This document shows, one piece after another, positions 1 through 8,307 of a stretch of 34,690 bases of DNA. The DNA is taken from positions 1 to 34,690 of the IMG/VR virus record IMGVR_UViG_3300025131_007093; one strand, given 5' to 3'. The first letter of the stretch is position 1. The number at the start of each line of letters is the position of its first letter. The notes beneath the pieces were generated by a model that saw only the letters and a list, made by a program, of their open reading frames with translations, had not been told where the DNA came from and ran no database searches. Both the position numbers and the translations under genes were made by a program. Source of the DNA: a virus.

Positions 1-37
1 CACCCAAAACCAAAGCAGTCTTTGTAGAATATTTCAT
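1..37 (-). CDS. 5'-terminal fragment of an unidentified gene
   Basis: An ATG on the minus strand at position 37 overlaps the TGA stop of the NAD synthetase gene as ATGA. It opens a frame of 12 codons reading MKYSTKTALVLG before the window ends. The overlap arrangement is the same as at many real junctions here, so this is very probably a true gene start. A beta-strand followed by a glycine (TALVLG) would fit a Rossmann-type nucleotide- or sugar-binding fold, but 12 residues cannot identify a family. Confidence 0.55.
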   Translation of the reverse strand, partial: MKYSTKTALVLG

Positions 38-792
38 TTTTTGTCTCCAATTTTAAAAATAGGTATATCTATCATTTTATGTAAATTCATATTTCTATGA
101 TTCCTATATACATCCATTATCTGTTGTTGTGTTTCACTTGCTTCCAAGTAGCTACCAGTGTGGTTCATTACCCATTCCAAATCATCATATGTAACTCCAA
201 GCTGATCTTCATCAGTCCTACCATCACTCCACAAGCCATCTGTTGGCTTTGCTGTCAAAATCTCATCTATTATTCCAAGTTCTTTTCCCAGTATATATAC
301 TTCAGATTTCATTAAATCAGCAATGGGACTTATATCAACTCCACCATCTCCATATTTTGTAAAAAAACCTACCCCAAAATCTTCTACCTTATTACCAGTT
401 CCCACAACAATGCCATTTGAACCTCCAGCCATGAGATAAAGTGTAGACATTCTAATTCGTGCTCTTGTATTGGCCAATGATAGGTCATTATGAAACAATG
501 CTGGTGTATTGTTCTTTAAAGTCTCATATGAATCTGTTAAATCAATATGATATTCTTCAATGTTATTATAATTTTGCTTTAACCATCCAATATGTTTTTG
601 TCCTCTATCAGTTTCATCTTGATTTTGATGAATTGGCATTGTCAATAAAATAGTTCTCTCACCAGTCATAGCACATAGCGTCGAAGTGACAGCAGAATCA
701 ATACCACCAGATACACCCACAACTAGTGTCTCTAAATTATTTTTTTTAAAATAATCGGCTATCCAATTTGATATTTTTTTGTGTAATTTAAT
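34..792 (-). CDS. nadE: Ammonia-dependent NAD+ synthetase with an apparent AUU start
   Basis: NadE joins ammonia to nicotinic acid adenine dinucleotide with ATP, the last step of NAD+ synthesis. The PP-loop SGGIDS (residues 28-33) and the later blocks GDGGVDISPIADLMKSEVY, TDGLWSDGRTDE and LGVTYDDLEWVM are typical of the family. There is no glutaminase domain. The first ATG/GTG/TTG-type start in frame is a GTG at 720, which would remove the first beta-strand and leave the protein starting inside the P-loop strand. Upstream the frame stays open to a TAA at 795 and encodes a family-like N-terminus (HKKISNWIADYFKKNN, residues 4-19). The only plausible start there is ATT at 792, placed 6 bases after a good AAGGAAG ribosome site at 805-799. 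I therefore choose ATT, giving 252 residues. It sits at the end of the sugar-transferase block and may replenish NAD+ during infection; that role is inference. Confidence 0.85.
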   Translation of the reverse strand: MKLHKKISNWIADYFKKNNLETLVVGVSGGIDSAVTSTLCAMTGERTILLTMPIHQNQDETDRGQKHIGWLKQNYNNIEEYHIDLTDSYETLKNNTPALFHNDLSLANTRARIRMSTLYLMAGGSNGIVVGTGNKVEDFGVGFFTKYGDGGVDISPIADLMKSEVYILGKELGIIDEILTAKPTDGLWSDGRTDEDQLGVTYDDLEWVMNHTGSYLEASETQQQIMDVYRNHRNMNLHKMIDIPIFKIGDKK

Positions 793-803
793 TTAACGCT
801 TCC

Positions 804-1616
804 TTATATTTTTGATGCTGTTATGCATAAATGCCACCCAAAAATTGACTCTATCTTTTTAAATATAAAATTAGGTATTATTCTAAAATACCACCCTTTT
901 TCATATATATAATTTTTATATTTACTTATTTTATATGGAAATATATGTTCTGCCTTTATATCATTTACTTTTAAATTATTTTTATTTAATATTTCTGTTA
1001 TTTTATTTTTACTATACGTATATGTAACTGGACAGCCTGTCTGTGCTTCAGAATATTTCATAATTAATTCTTTAATCTTCCAAAATTTAAATTTACTTTT
1101 TAAAAGTATCCAAAAAACTTTCCAAGAATATCTGTTATAAACCATAATTTTTACTTTACCATTTTTATTTAATAGTGAGTTAAAATATTTTATACTGTTT
1201 TCTGGACTCGGTGTATGATGTAAAACACCAAATGAATATATAAGATCAAATTTTTTATTTTTAACAACATTTGCAATGTCTTCTGCATTACCCTTAATAA
1301 ATTTTATATTTTTTGTTAATTTAAAAACTTTAGCACGTTTTTTAGCTAATTTTAATGACTCATTTGATATATCTATTGCAGTTATATTTGCACCACATCT
1401 AGCAAAATTAATTGTATCTGTTCCTATTCCGCAGCCTATCTCAAGTACATCCTTTCCCTTCCAATCTTTAAAGTTTGCAAAATCAGGTATATGATATTCA
1501 ACAAAATATTTTCTGTATTCTACATCATCAAAATATTCTTTTGTGCCAACTTTTTTCTTTGAATGCCTAATATTACAAGGTCTATCATTCCAATATTTTA
1601 TTACTTTATCAATCAT
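804..1616 (-). CDS. Class I SAM-dependent methyltransferase
   Basis: The protein has 270 residues and carries SAM-binding motif I, VLEIGCGIGTDTINFA, at about residues 55-70, followed by the acidic strand end ANITAIDIS and a motif IV-like DLIYSFGVLHHTPSP segment. This is the Methyltransf_11/25 type of small-molecule methyltransferase. The substrate is not visible. The location after a run of glycosyltransferases suggests O- or C-methylation of a sugar, as in surface polysaccharide clusters, rather than DNA methylation; there is no DPPY-type catalytic motif. Its ATG lies 8 bases inside the end of the preceding glycosyltransferase gene, so the two are translationally coupled. Confidence 0.8.
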   Translation of the reverse strand: MIDKVIKYWNDRPCNIRHSKKKVGTKEYFDDVEYRKYFVEYHIPDFANFKDWKGKDVLEIGCGIGTDTINFARCGANITAIDISNESLKLAKKRAKVFKLTKNIKFIKGNAEDIANVVKNKKFDLIYSFGVLHHTPSPENSIKYFNSLLNKNGKVKIMVYNRYSWKVFWILLKSKFKFWKIKELIMKYSEAQTGCPVTYTYSKNKITEILNKNNLKVNDIKAEHIFPYKISKYKNYIYEKGWYFRIIPNFIFKKIESIFGWHLCITASKI

Positions 1617-2610
1617 AATATTTAATATCCTCTATTTGTTTTTTAACAGAATCAAAACTAAACACTTCATTTACCTTATCCCATGCATATTTAACAGTTT
1701 CAAAAAACTTATTTTCATCATCTAAATATTCAACAAATTTTTCTTCTAAAATTTTTAAATCGCATGTTGCAGTCTCTGGGTACAAAATAAAATGATTATC
1801 ATTTAACCCACCGATATTAAGTGTTCCTGTACTGGCAATTTGTGTTACCTGATTACCTGGAAAATAATCAATGGGGTCTAGATTAAAATGAAATGCACAT
1901 GATGACCATTGTGTAATAAAATCTTTTAAAGGTATCAACCAATCTTTTTCAGATGAAACTTTTTTATATTTTAATGGTATATTATATTTCTCGCTTATGT
2001 ATGAAGAAAATTTAACTGTATCAGCAATTCTGTCTTGCCTATGTGCGTCATAAACCCATATTGCTTTATCTTTATCTCTCCAAAAATTATCATAATAATA
2101 ATCTATATTATGAGGTTGAGCAACAAAATTAAATGGCAAATTAACATTATCACTTAGATTTTTAAATTCTTTTAATTCTGGCCTATTCATCACAACAGCA
2201 TCACATTTATTAAGAAAATCAATTCTTGCTAAATGTTTTGGATGATTATAATCATAAGGTGGGCCAACCCAGACTTCTTTTATAAAGCCGACTATTTTAG
2301 CATTAGGATATTTTTTTCTAATATTATCAACGTCTATCCAAGGAAATTCATCTTTTCTATTTAAACACCTCTCAACTGTCAAGAAAATTAAATCTAAATC
2401 TAAATCAGGTAAATCATATTTAAACTCTGACCAATTGATAAAATATCCATTCTCATATAACCAAGGGTAATTCCATGTACTTATATAGCACTCACTTCCA
2501 ATTGAAACATTAAATTCATTTAATTCCCCTTTAAAATTATAAGGCTTATTATTTTTTACATAATATGAATTTATATTACCAATTAAATCTATAATCAATG
2601 CAAAGTTCAT
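1609..2610 (-). CDS. Putative glycosyltransferase (GT-B-like), family unassigned
   Basis: This is a 333-residue protein without a clear family signature. The C-terminal half has a pattern seen in GT-B enzymes: DAVVMNRPELKEF (an acceptor-to-donor domain transition), AIWVYDAHRQDR, then QVTQIASTGTLNIGG followed by a short helix region that ends the protein. No signal peptide or membrane segment is seen. It overlaps the upstream gene by ATGA and the downstream methyltransferase gene by 8 bases. The glycosyltransferase call rests on context and on this weak fold-like pattern. Confidence 0.5.
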   Translation of the reverse strand: MNFALIIDLIGNINSYYVKNNKPYNFKGELNEFNVSIGSECYISTWNYPWLYENGYFINWSEFKYDLPDLDLDLIFLTVERCLNRKDEFPWIDVDNIRKKYPNAKIVGFIKEVWVGPPYDYNHPKHLARIDFLNKCDAVVMNRPELKEFKNLSDNVNLPFNFVAQPHNIDYYYDNFWRDKDKAIWVYDAHRQDRIADTVKFSSYISEKYNIPLKYKKVSSEKDWLIPLKDFITQWSSCAFHFNLDPIDYFPGNQVTQIASTGTLNIGGLNDNHFILYPETATCDLKILEEKFVEYLDDENKFFETVKYAWDKVNEVFSFDSVKKQIEDIKYYD

Positions 2611-3635
2611 TCTTTTTCAACACCCGATAAATTTAAAAAAATATTATAGATGTATTTAACAAAGTCATGCTTATTATATTTTTTATTATAACTTTCTCTC
2701 ATGTTTTCAACATAATAGTTTTGTAATTTTGAATAATCAGATAAAACATAATCAATTTTTTCTTGTAAATCTGTCCAATCATATTTTACTGCAACATATG
2801 TTACATTGTCTTCATATATGAAAGGTTTTGAATCAATAAAACTAACATCTGGTTTTACTAAAACACTTCCAAACATAGCCGACTCAATATCTCTTGGTGC
2901 CATAGACCCATAACCTAATGGGGCCATAATAATTTTTGAATTATACATCATCTGATAGTATTTATCTTTGGGTATGCGCTTTCCATCAATTAATTTTGCA
3001 ATTTTTAAATTTTTATATTTTGACAGTGACAATTCTTCTAATAATTTTCTTCTATGTTCATCATAATATTCTGTTTGACATAAATCGTGTTCATATACGG
3101 GTGGATCTGTAGGATAGCCAAACATGCATGATATATCATATTGCTTTTCTGAATTATATTGTAACCAATTTGGTTTAACTGTACTTAGCCAATTACATCC
3201 AGTTAATTTCATCTTTGATTTTAAATTGTCTATATCATCAACAGAATAATTTCCCTCTCCCCAATAATATCTACCATTTGCCCATCCTTTTTTATATAAA
3301 TCAAAATCTTTTAGATATGAATTTTTAAGAAATAATAATGCATTTGATTCTCTAAACACATCAACTGTTCCAATTAGTGTAATTGCATCTTGACCATCTA
3401 TAATCATGTGATCGCCAGTTATTTTTGATAAAAATTCTAATCCTTTATCAATTGATTCTTTTAATGATTTCTTTTTATCTATTATACTTGCTTGACCGAC
3501 CCATGCATAATCATAATCATCTGAATCTGTAAATTCTATACCGACTTCTTTAAATAGATTATGTGCATGTAGAAATGGACGAAATGTTGTCTCATTTCTA
3601 TGTATGTCTCTTTCAAGTAACCTTATTTTTATCAC
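2607..3635 (-). CDS. Exostosin/GT47-like glycosyltransferase
   Basis: The 342-residue product resembles the C-terminal donor-binding half of exostosin-type enzymes: YYQMMYNSKIIMAPLGYGS followed by MAPRDIESAMFGSVLVKPD matches the pattern 'Y-x-x-x-x-x-S-K-x-x-x-x-P-x-G ... R-x-x-E-x-x-x-x-G-x-x-x-V'. The start codon is GTG at 3635, two bases after the stop of the preceding gene; no better start lies nearby. It likely transfers a sugar to a glycan. Donor and acceptor are unknown. Confidence 0.6.
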   Translation of the reverse strand: MIKIRLLERDIHRNETTFRPFLHAHNLFKEVGIEFTDSDDYDYAWVGQASIIDKKKSLKESIDKGLEFLSKITGDHMIIDGQDAITLIGTVDVFRESNALLFLKNSYLKDFDLYKKGWANGRYYWGEGNYSVDDIDNLKSKMKLTGCNWLSTVKPNWLQYNSEKQYDISCMFGYPTDPPVYEHDLCQTEYYDEHRRKLLEELSLSKYKNLKIAKLIDGKRIPKDKYYQMMYNSKIIMAPLGYGSMAPRDIESAMFGSVLVKPDVSFIDSKPFIYEDNVTYVAVKYDWTDLQEKIDYVLSDYSKLQNYYVENMRESYNKKYNKHDFVKYIYNIFLNLSGVEKE

Positions 3636-3637
3636 GA

Positions 3638-4258
3638 CTATATATCTTTATAAAATTCGTTTTGTTTTTCCTGTATATCGATTGTCTTATGATGATAAAA
3701 ACAATATTTTTCTTCATTTGGTAAAAATGAATATTCACGATATCCTTCTAATACTTCATGAACTTCATTTTCCCATCTTATATTTGGTCTGTTTTTCCAT
3801 ATTCTACCTTGCCAATCTGGAAAATTTATCCAACCCTTTTCATTAACTCTCCAATTCCATTTTTTAATATGTTCTTCTGTTATATTTTTAACTGTATTAA
3901 CTCTTGGCACCCAATATAAATCTATGGTTGGATTAGATTCTAAAATAATTTTTATATTATTTATTAAATATTTATTTGGTATTTCATCAGCATCAATATT
4001 AAAAATATAATCCCCAGAACACATTTTTCTTAAAAAATTTTTTTGACCGGCAAAGTCTTTAAATAAATTTCTCTGCTCAAATACTATATTGTATATTGAA
4101 ACAGTAGCATCCAATATCTTTTTAGTATCTTTATTGTCTGAATAATCATCTAATATTACAATCTCGTCTTCTTCATCTTTATATTTAACAAGAAAATCTA
4201 TAAGTTTCATTAAAGAATCTGTTTCATTGTGAGTTAATATTGAATATGATATTTTCAT
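3638..4258 (-). CDS. Family 2 glycosyltransferase (GT-A fold)
   Basis: The protein has 206 residues and opens with the GT2 strand ISYSILTHNETDSLMKLIDF. It then shows EIVILDDYSDN and the metal-binding DxD motif as YIFNIDADEIP at about residues 91-101, and a late WENEVHEVLEG segment common in GT2 enzymes that act on lipopolysaccharide or teichoic acid cores. There is no transmembrane segment, so it is a short soluble enzyme. It begins two bases after the stop of the preceding gene. Confidence 0.8.
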   Translation of the reverse strand: MKISYSILTHNETDSLMKLIDFLVKYKDEEDEIVILDDYSDNKDTKKILDATVSIYNIVFEQRNLFKDFAGQKNFLRKMCSGDYIFNIDADEIPNKYLINNIKIILESNPTIDLYWVPRVNTVKNITEEHIKKWNWRVNEKGWINFPDWQGRIWKNRPNIRWENEVHEVLEGYREYSFLPNEEKYCFYHHKTIDIQEKQNEFYKDI

Positions 4259-4260
4259 AA

Positions 4261-4725
4261 CTAAAACTGATATTCTATAACTTTCAAATTACTTAATGAA
4301 TTCCAAAAATAAGTTCTATAAATATCTAAATTTCTTTTTTCCATAAAATCTTTAATTACAAATCTATATGTATCTCTTCTTTCAGCTTTAGCAACTTCCC
4401 CTGTATTTTTAAATTTAACAAATGTATATGTTGAACCTAATTTATTTTGTGGGTCATCCTTATCTAGTAAAACAGTATTAACTTTCTGTGACATGTCACC
4501 AAATAATAATCTAACTTCATTTTCAAGTAAATAATTTAAATTTAAGCCATGAATTAAATTCTTTTTTCTATCCCTATATAAATAAAGAATCAATGGATAC
4601 TTATCAAAAGCATCCTTTTGATAATAGTTAAATTTCAAAATCATGCCTGGCTTTAAACCTATTTCATTTGACAAATAGTGTTCATTTAAAATTTTTCTAT
4701 TATGTCTAGTTATTCTTTTTGCCAT
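4261..4725 (-). CDS. Uncharacterised phage protein with SH3-like N-terminus
   Basis: This is a 154-residue basic protein of unknown function. Residues 20-66 alternate in a small-barrel style pattern: GLKPGMILKFNYYQK, then PLILYLYRDRKKN, then LIHGLNLNYLLENE. I recognise this as a layout found in uncharacterised proteins of many large tailed phages but cannot name a Pfam family with certainty. The ATG lies 20 bases inside the end of the zinc-ribbon gene upstream, so the two are probably translated together. Confidence 0.65.
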   Translation of the reverse strand: MAKRITRHNRKILNEHYLSNEIGLKPGMILKFNYYQKDAFDKYPLILYLYRDRKKNLIHGLNLNYLLENEVRLLFGDMSQKVNTVLLDKDDPQNKLGSTYTFVKFKNTGEVAKAERRDTYRFVIKDFMEKRNLDIYRTYFWNSLSNLKVIEYQF

Positions 4726-5296
4726 CTTTTATTTTATTTAATTTGGGTAATGTTAACTTTGTAGGCTTCTTAGAATCTTCACGTTCTTTTATAATAGACT
4801 CAACACTTGCTTTTTCATCATCAAGTTTCTCTTTCCATTCCTTAGATAATTTTTCTAATTCTTTCATACAACTATAAAACTCTTTAAATATCTGTACATT
4901 ACTATCATCATATTTCTTTTCAAAAAAACCACCATCTGGATTAGGATAATCTTTTTGTTCTTTTTTTGGTATATCAACTAACTCTGCTAATGCCCATTTC
5001 ATTTCTACTTTATGATTTACCATATTGTCAATATTAATCGGATAAAGCATTCCATTTGGTAAAGTCATAATGCCTGGTATCCATATTCTGTTATTCTTAA
5101 CCCTTGACCAGCCTTTCATATCTTCTGTCAATTTTTTATATTCATGGTTTTCTTCTAAATCTGATTCATTATCAATTTTAAACTTATCTGTTGTTGCATA
5201 TCCACAACTTAAACATTGCATTAATTTCGAACCATTTTTTTCTATAACATGCAATTCATGTTTAAAACATAACGGACAATTACTTTTTATATCCAT
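4706..5296 (-). CDS. Zinc-ribbon protein of unknown role with an LPKL tail
   Basis: This 196-residue protein begins with a two-knuckle zinc ribbon (CPLC at residues 7-10 and CLSC at about 28-31). A conserved-looking middle follows (WIPGIMTLPNGMLYPINID, then KKEQKDYPNPDGGFFEKKYD), then a coiled-coil-like charged helix (residues 140-170) and a basic tail. The tail contains KLTLPKLNKIK, which closely resembles the doubled motif LKLPKLKKV that ends the adjacent upstream glycosyltransferase. Function is unknown; the shared tail suggests that both proteins dock on the same partner. Confidence 0.65.
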   Translation of the reverse strand: MDIKSNCPLCFKHELHVIEKNGSKLMQCLSCGYATTDKFKIDNESDLEENHEYKKLTEDMKGWSRVKNNRIWIPGIMTLPNGMLYPINIDNMVNHKVEMKWALAELVDIPKKEQKDYPNPDGGFFEKKYDDSNVQIFKEFYSCMKELEKLSKEWKEKLDDEKASVESIIKEREDSKKPTKLTLPKLNKIKDGKKNN

Positions 5297-5300
5297 TACT

Positions 5301-6671
5301 CTATGTCACCTTTTTTAGTTTTGGAAGTTTTAATTTAGACAAATTAGATTCTTTATTACTAACTTTTTTTAATTTTGGCAATTTAAGTTTTACATTTGAT
5401 GGCATATTTTCTAGGTATCGGTCTAAAGTATTATTTATAAGTTCAGACATCTTTGACAATGTAAATTTATTACGATTTTCTCTCATTAATGATTTTGCAT
5501 TTTCCTTTATAGAAAATTCATTTTTAAATGCATATTTTAAATTCTCAAAAGCAGAATGTTCATTTATAACAAACCATTGACTTTCAGGTATAATAATATC
5601 TTCCCAAACAACTGATTTTGACACTTTAACTAATTCTCCATCAACAAGACTTGAAAGTTTATTGCTTAAGAAATCAATATGACCACTCCAATTAGAAGCA
5701 ATAACAGGTAACCCAACCATCGTTGCTTCTAATAAAGGTCGACCAAAACCCTCACCATGTGTTAGTGAAACCATACATTTAATTTTAGGATGATTATATA
5801 ACATATTCATTTCTTTATCTAATAAGCTTCCATGAAGTAAATATATATTTGGCAAATCCCACTCACTCGGAAAATTATTTTTAATGCTTTCTATTTTTCT
5901 TTTACAATCTTTATAATCAATTATTGAAAAATTTGCACCACTTGTCTTCAATATAAGTGCTGGTTTTTTCTTTAGATTAGCAAATGTTTCATAGAATATT
6001 TTTATTAATTTAGAAACATCTTTCCTATCTTCACCAAACCCACCCTGACACCACTGACCTACAAAAAGAAAAGCAAATTTTTCACTAACCTTTGTATTTA
6101 TATAATTTATAATATTTTTCTCTTCTAAATCTAAAGTTTTATTACCTATTTTAATTGGTTTATATATCTCATCATCTGTACCCTCAAAAATAACTTCAAT
6201 TTGTTTTTGCACCTTAAGTTCACCGGTTTTTACTTGAGTTCCATCTGGGCGATTTTCCATTTTATCATAAACAGTATTCATAAAACTTGCTTTTGAATGT
6301 TGAGAAGGTACAATAATAAGATCCATTTTATTACAACCCTCTATCCATTTTCGAGACACAGCATTAGTTTCTATGCCAGCAGTTATACCAATATTAAATC
6401 TACCTACAGTTTCAAATTCATTCGGTATTCTTATATCTACATAAATATCAGGTTGCCTATCAACTTCAGGCGTTGATAAAAATCTATCCAATATTAATTT
6501 ATGTTTAGAATTACTCATTTCTAAAAAGTTTTTTGGAGTGTCACCCCATTTAACATCCCATAATTTTATATCATACTTGTTTGAATCATAAAATGAATAA
6601 AATATAGACCTTGCGTGGTCTCCATAGCCACTTCTAGAACTAAATGGTGCACACATTAAAACTGTCTTCAT
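5301..6671 (-). CDS. GT4-type glycosyltransferase with doubled LPKL tail
   Basis: The GT-B enzyme has about 456 residues. The N-terminal strand and loop are MKTVLMCAPFSSRSGYGDHAR. The C-terminal donor site reads SLTHGEGFGRPLLEATMVGLP, the E-x7-E motif of GT4 retaining enzymes, followed by VIASNWSGHIDFL. I start it at the ATG at 6671, which overlaps the upstream stop as TAATG and is preceded by a strong GGAGG; the longer frame has no such support. The last 35 residues hold two copies of LKLPKLKKV separated by about ten residues, an extension not expected in GT4 enzymes and shared with the next gene. Confidence 0.8.
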   Translation of the reverse strand: MKTVLMCAPFSSRSGYGDHARSIFYSFYDSNKYDIKLWDVKWGDTPKNFLEMSNSKHKLILDRFLSTPEVDRQPDIYVDIRIPNEFETVGRFNIGITAGIETNAVSRKWIEGCNKMDLIIVPSQHSKASFMNTVYDKMENRPDGTQVKTGELKVQKQIEVIFEGTDDEIYKPIKIGNKTLDLEEKNIINYINTKVSEKFAFLFVGQWCQGGFGEDRKDVSKLIKIFYETFANLKKKPALILKTSGANFSIIDYKDCKRKIESIKNNFPSEWDLPNIYLLHGSLLDKEMNMLYNHPKIKCMVSLTHGEGFGRPLLEATMVGLPVIASNWSGHIDFLSNKLSSLVDGELVKVSKSVVWEDIIIPESQWFVINEHSAFENLKYAFKNEFSIKENAKSLMRENRNKFTLSKMSELINNTLDRYLENMPSNVKLKLPKLKKVSNKESNLSKLKLPKLKKVT

Positions 6672-8065
6672 TATATAACCTCCAATACATATTTTTTTCT
6701 TGGTGTCCATTTTTCAAATGCCATATTCATACTATCAATAAACCGTTTTCCCATTTCTTCTGAATCCATTCCTATTTCTTTATTTTTAACGAATTCATAT
6801 CCTAAATTTCCACATTTTTCTCTTTCTTCTTTTCCCATATCATACCAATATTTTAATGCTTCCCCTGCATCTTGATATCGACACCTATCATCAAAAATAT
6901 ATGGTGTCGCGGGAGAACCCTGTAAGCTTATATTACTTGGCCAAACGGGTTTAACCCATTCTCCATGATCTGTAATTTTTTTATCATGGTTTGAATAAAA
7001 TTCAATATATTCATCTTCACTAAGATATTTTCCACCGTTAACTTCACCAGAATTTGTTAACACCGGTTTCCTAAATCCACACTGATCTTGTAAACCCCCT
7101 GTTACATTAACAACTACGGGTTTTCCAACAGATAAAGCTTCTGCACTTCCTAATCCAAAACCTTCATTTGAAGCTAAATTTATATAAACATCTATAGAAT
7201 TAAAAAGATAATTCATCTGTTCATCATTAAATGGTCCACTTGTGTAATGCGTAAATATAACATTATAGTCTGGAATCATATTGCTGCATACTTCTGGTAT
7301 ATCCGTACCGTTATCATCTATTGGAGCACAATGAAATACCAATGCACACTCCCTTTGCTTTTCTTCAGGTAACTGATCTACAAAATGCTTATATGCTAAC
7401 ACAACATCACCGGGCTGTTTACGCCGTATATTTCGATTTGAATAAAGAACTTTAAAATTATATTTATCTAAACCAAATTTTTCTTTAAATTCTATAAATT
7501 TATTATTGTGTTTATTTACCTTAAAAAATTTTTTCTTTGAAATTCCATGTGGAACATATGTTATCTGCCAATCTTCATAATCTGATAACATTCTCCTGTT
7601 TATTCCATAAGTCTGCTTTGATATTGCCATAAGTAAATCACAGCTTCTATAAAAATTTTCATTCCATAATGGGTCGGGAAGATCATCCCAAATATTATAA
7701 TAAAAGATTGGAATTTTTAATCTTATTTCATGTTCCATCTGATATAGCCACATCCAAAAGCGCGGATCAGTATAATGCAATATTGCATCAGGATTTTCCA
7801 ATCTTAATACTTCTCTTAAAACTTCAGGATTTCCATATCCACTAACAGGATAAATTTTTAAATACCCATCTTTAACACCTAATTCATCTTGCAATGACTT
7901 AGACATATCAAATATTTTTCCTTCTTCAGGATGATTTATAGCACCACCAATTTGTACCCAATCATAATGATTAGCTGTTTCTACAACAATGTCTTTTGAA
8001 ACAGTAGCTATTCCACTATGCATCCTAAGATCATCTGACATCAACAGTATTTTTTTCTTTTTCAT
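6671..8065 (-). CDS. GT4-type glycosyltransferase
   Basis: The enzyme has about 464 residues and a GT-B fold. Its N-terminus is KKKILLMSDDLRMHSGIATV, a nucleotide-sugar glycosyltransferase opening, and a donor-site block reads NLASNEGFGLGSAEALSVGKP, the GT4 E-x7-E motif, followed by VVVNVTGGLQDQCG. I prefer the ATG at 8065, just after the upstream TAA, over the GTG six codons earlier, which would overlap the upstream gene. It pairs with the next gene as two GT4 enzymes in series, suggesting stepwise glycan assembly on DNA, a virion protein or the host envelope; the target is not visible. Confidence 0.8.
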   Translation of the reverse strand: MKKKKILLMSDDLRMHSGIATVSKDIVVETANHYDWVQIGGAINHPEEGKIFDMSKSLQDELGVKDGYLKIYPVSGYGNPEVLREVLRLENPDAILHYTDPRFWMWLYQMEHEIRLKIPIFYYNIWDDLPDPLWNENFYRSCDLLMAISKQTYGINRRMLSDYEDWQITYVPHGISKKKFFKVNKHNNKFIEFKEKFGLDKYNFKVLYSNRNIRRKQPGDVVLAYKHFVDQLPEEKQRECALVFHCAPIDDNGTDIPEVCSNMIPDYNVIFTHYTSGPFNDEQMNYLFNSIDVYINLASNEGFGLGSAEALSVGKPVVVNVTGGLQDQCGFRKPVLTNSGEVNGGKYLSEDEYIEFYSNHDKKITDHGEWVKPVWPSNISLQGSPATPYIFDDRCRYQDAGEALKYWYDMGKEEREKCGNLGYEFVKNKEIGMDSEEMGKRFIDSMNMAFEKWTPRKKYVLEVI

Positions 8066-8066
8066 T

Positions 8067-8264
8067 TTAATATCCACTTCCACTTACTGTCAAGCTATCC
8101 ATATAATTTAACCTATTTTTAAAGCTTTCATCACTATTATATAAATACATTGATCTATTTATTAATTTTTGCAAACTCATTTTTGTGTTTACTGTATCTG
8201 CTTTAAAATTTTTGTATATGTCTTCTATGATTTTAATAGAAGTTAATTTTGTTGAAACCTTCAT
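8067..8264 (-). CDS. Small ribbon-helix-helix-like protein
   Basis: This 65-residue protein has the short strand STKLTSIKI, followed by two helices (IEDIYKNFKADTV and SLQKLINRSMYLYNS) in the order of ribbon-helix-helix proteins. Such proteins bind DNA as dimers and commonly act as small regulators in T4-like phages. A T4-type late-promoter-like TATAAATA and a GGAG ribosome site lie just upstream, so it may be the first gene of a late transcript that continues into the glycosyltransferases. The fold call is from pattern only. Confidence 0.6.
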   Translation of the reverse strand: MKVSTKLTSIKIIEDIYKNFKADTVNTKMSLQKLINRSMYLYNSDESFKNRLNYMDSLTVSGSGY

Positions 8265-8284
8265 ATTTTGATCTCCATAACGTT

Positions 8285-8292
8285 TATTTATA
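8285..8292 (-). promoter_or_regulatory. T4-type late-promoter-like TATAAATA
   Basis: On the minus strand the octamer TATAAATA ends 21 bases before the ATG of the ribbon-helix-helix gene, with GGAG between them. This is the position and sequence of T4-type late promoters (gp55/gp33 system). The flanks are nearly all A and T and include the same octamer on the other strand, so chance occurrence is a real possibility. Confidence 0.4.
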
Positions 8293-8307
8293 TATAAATA
8301 TATATTA

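Noticed and set aside
34-720. NAD synthetase as a truncated gene starting at GTG 720
   Set aside because: The upstream frame carries a coherent family N-terminus and a well-placed ribosome site before ATT 792, so truncation is less likely than a non-standard start.
8281-8303. AT palindrome as a replication origin or operator
   Set aside because: Alternating T and A runs of this kind are expected by chance in gaps of this genome, and no repeats or iterons surround it.
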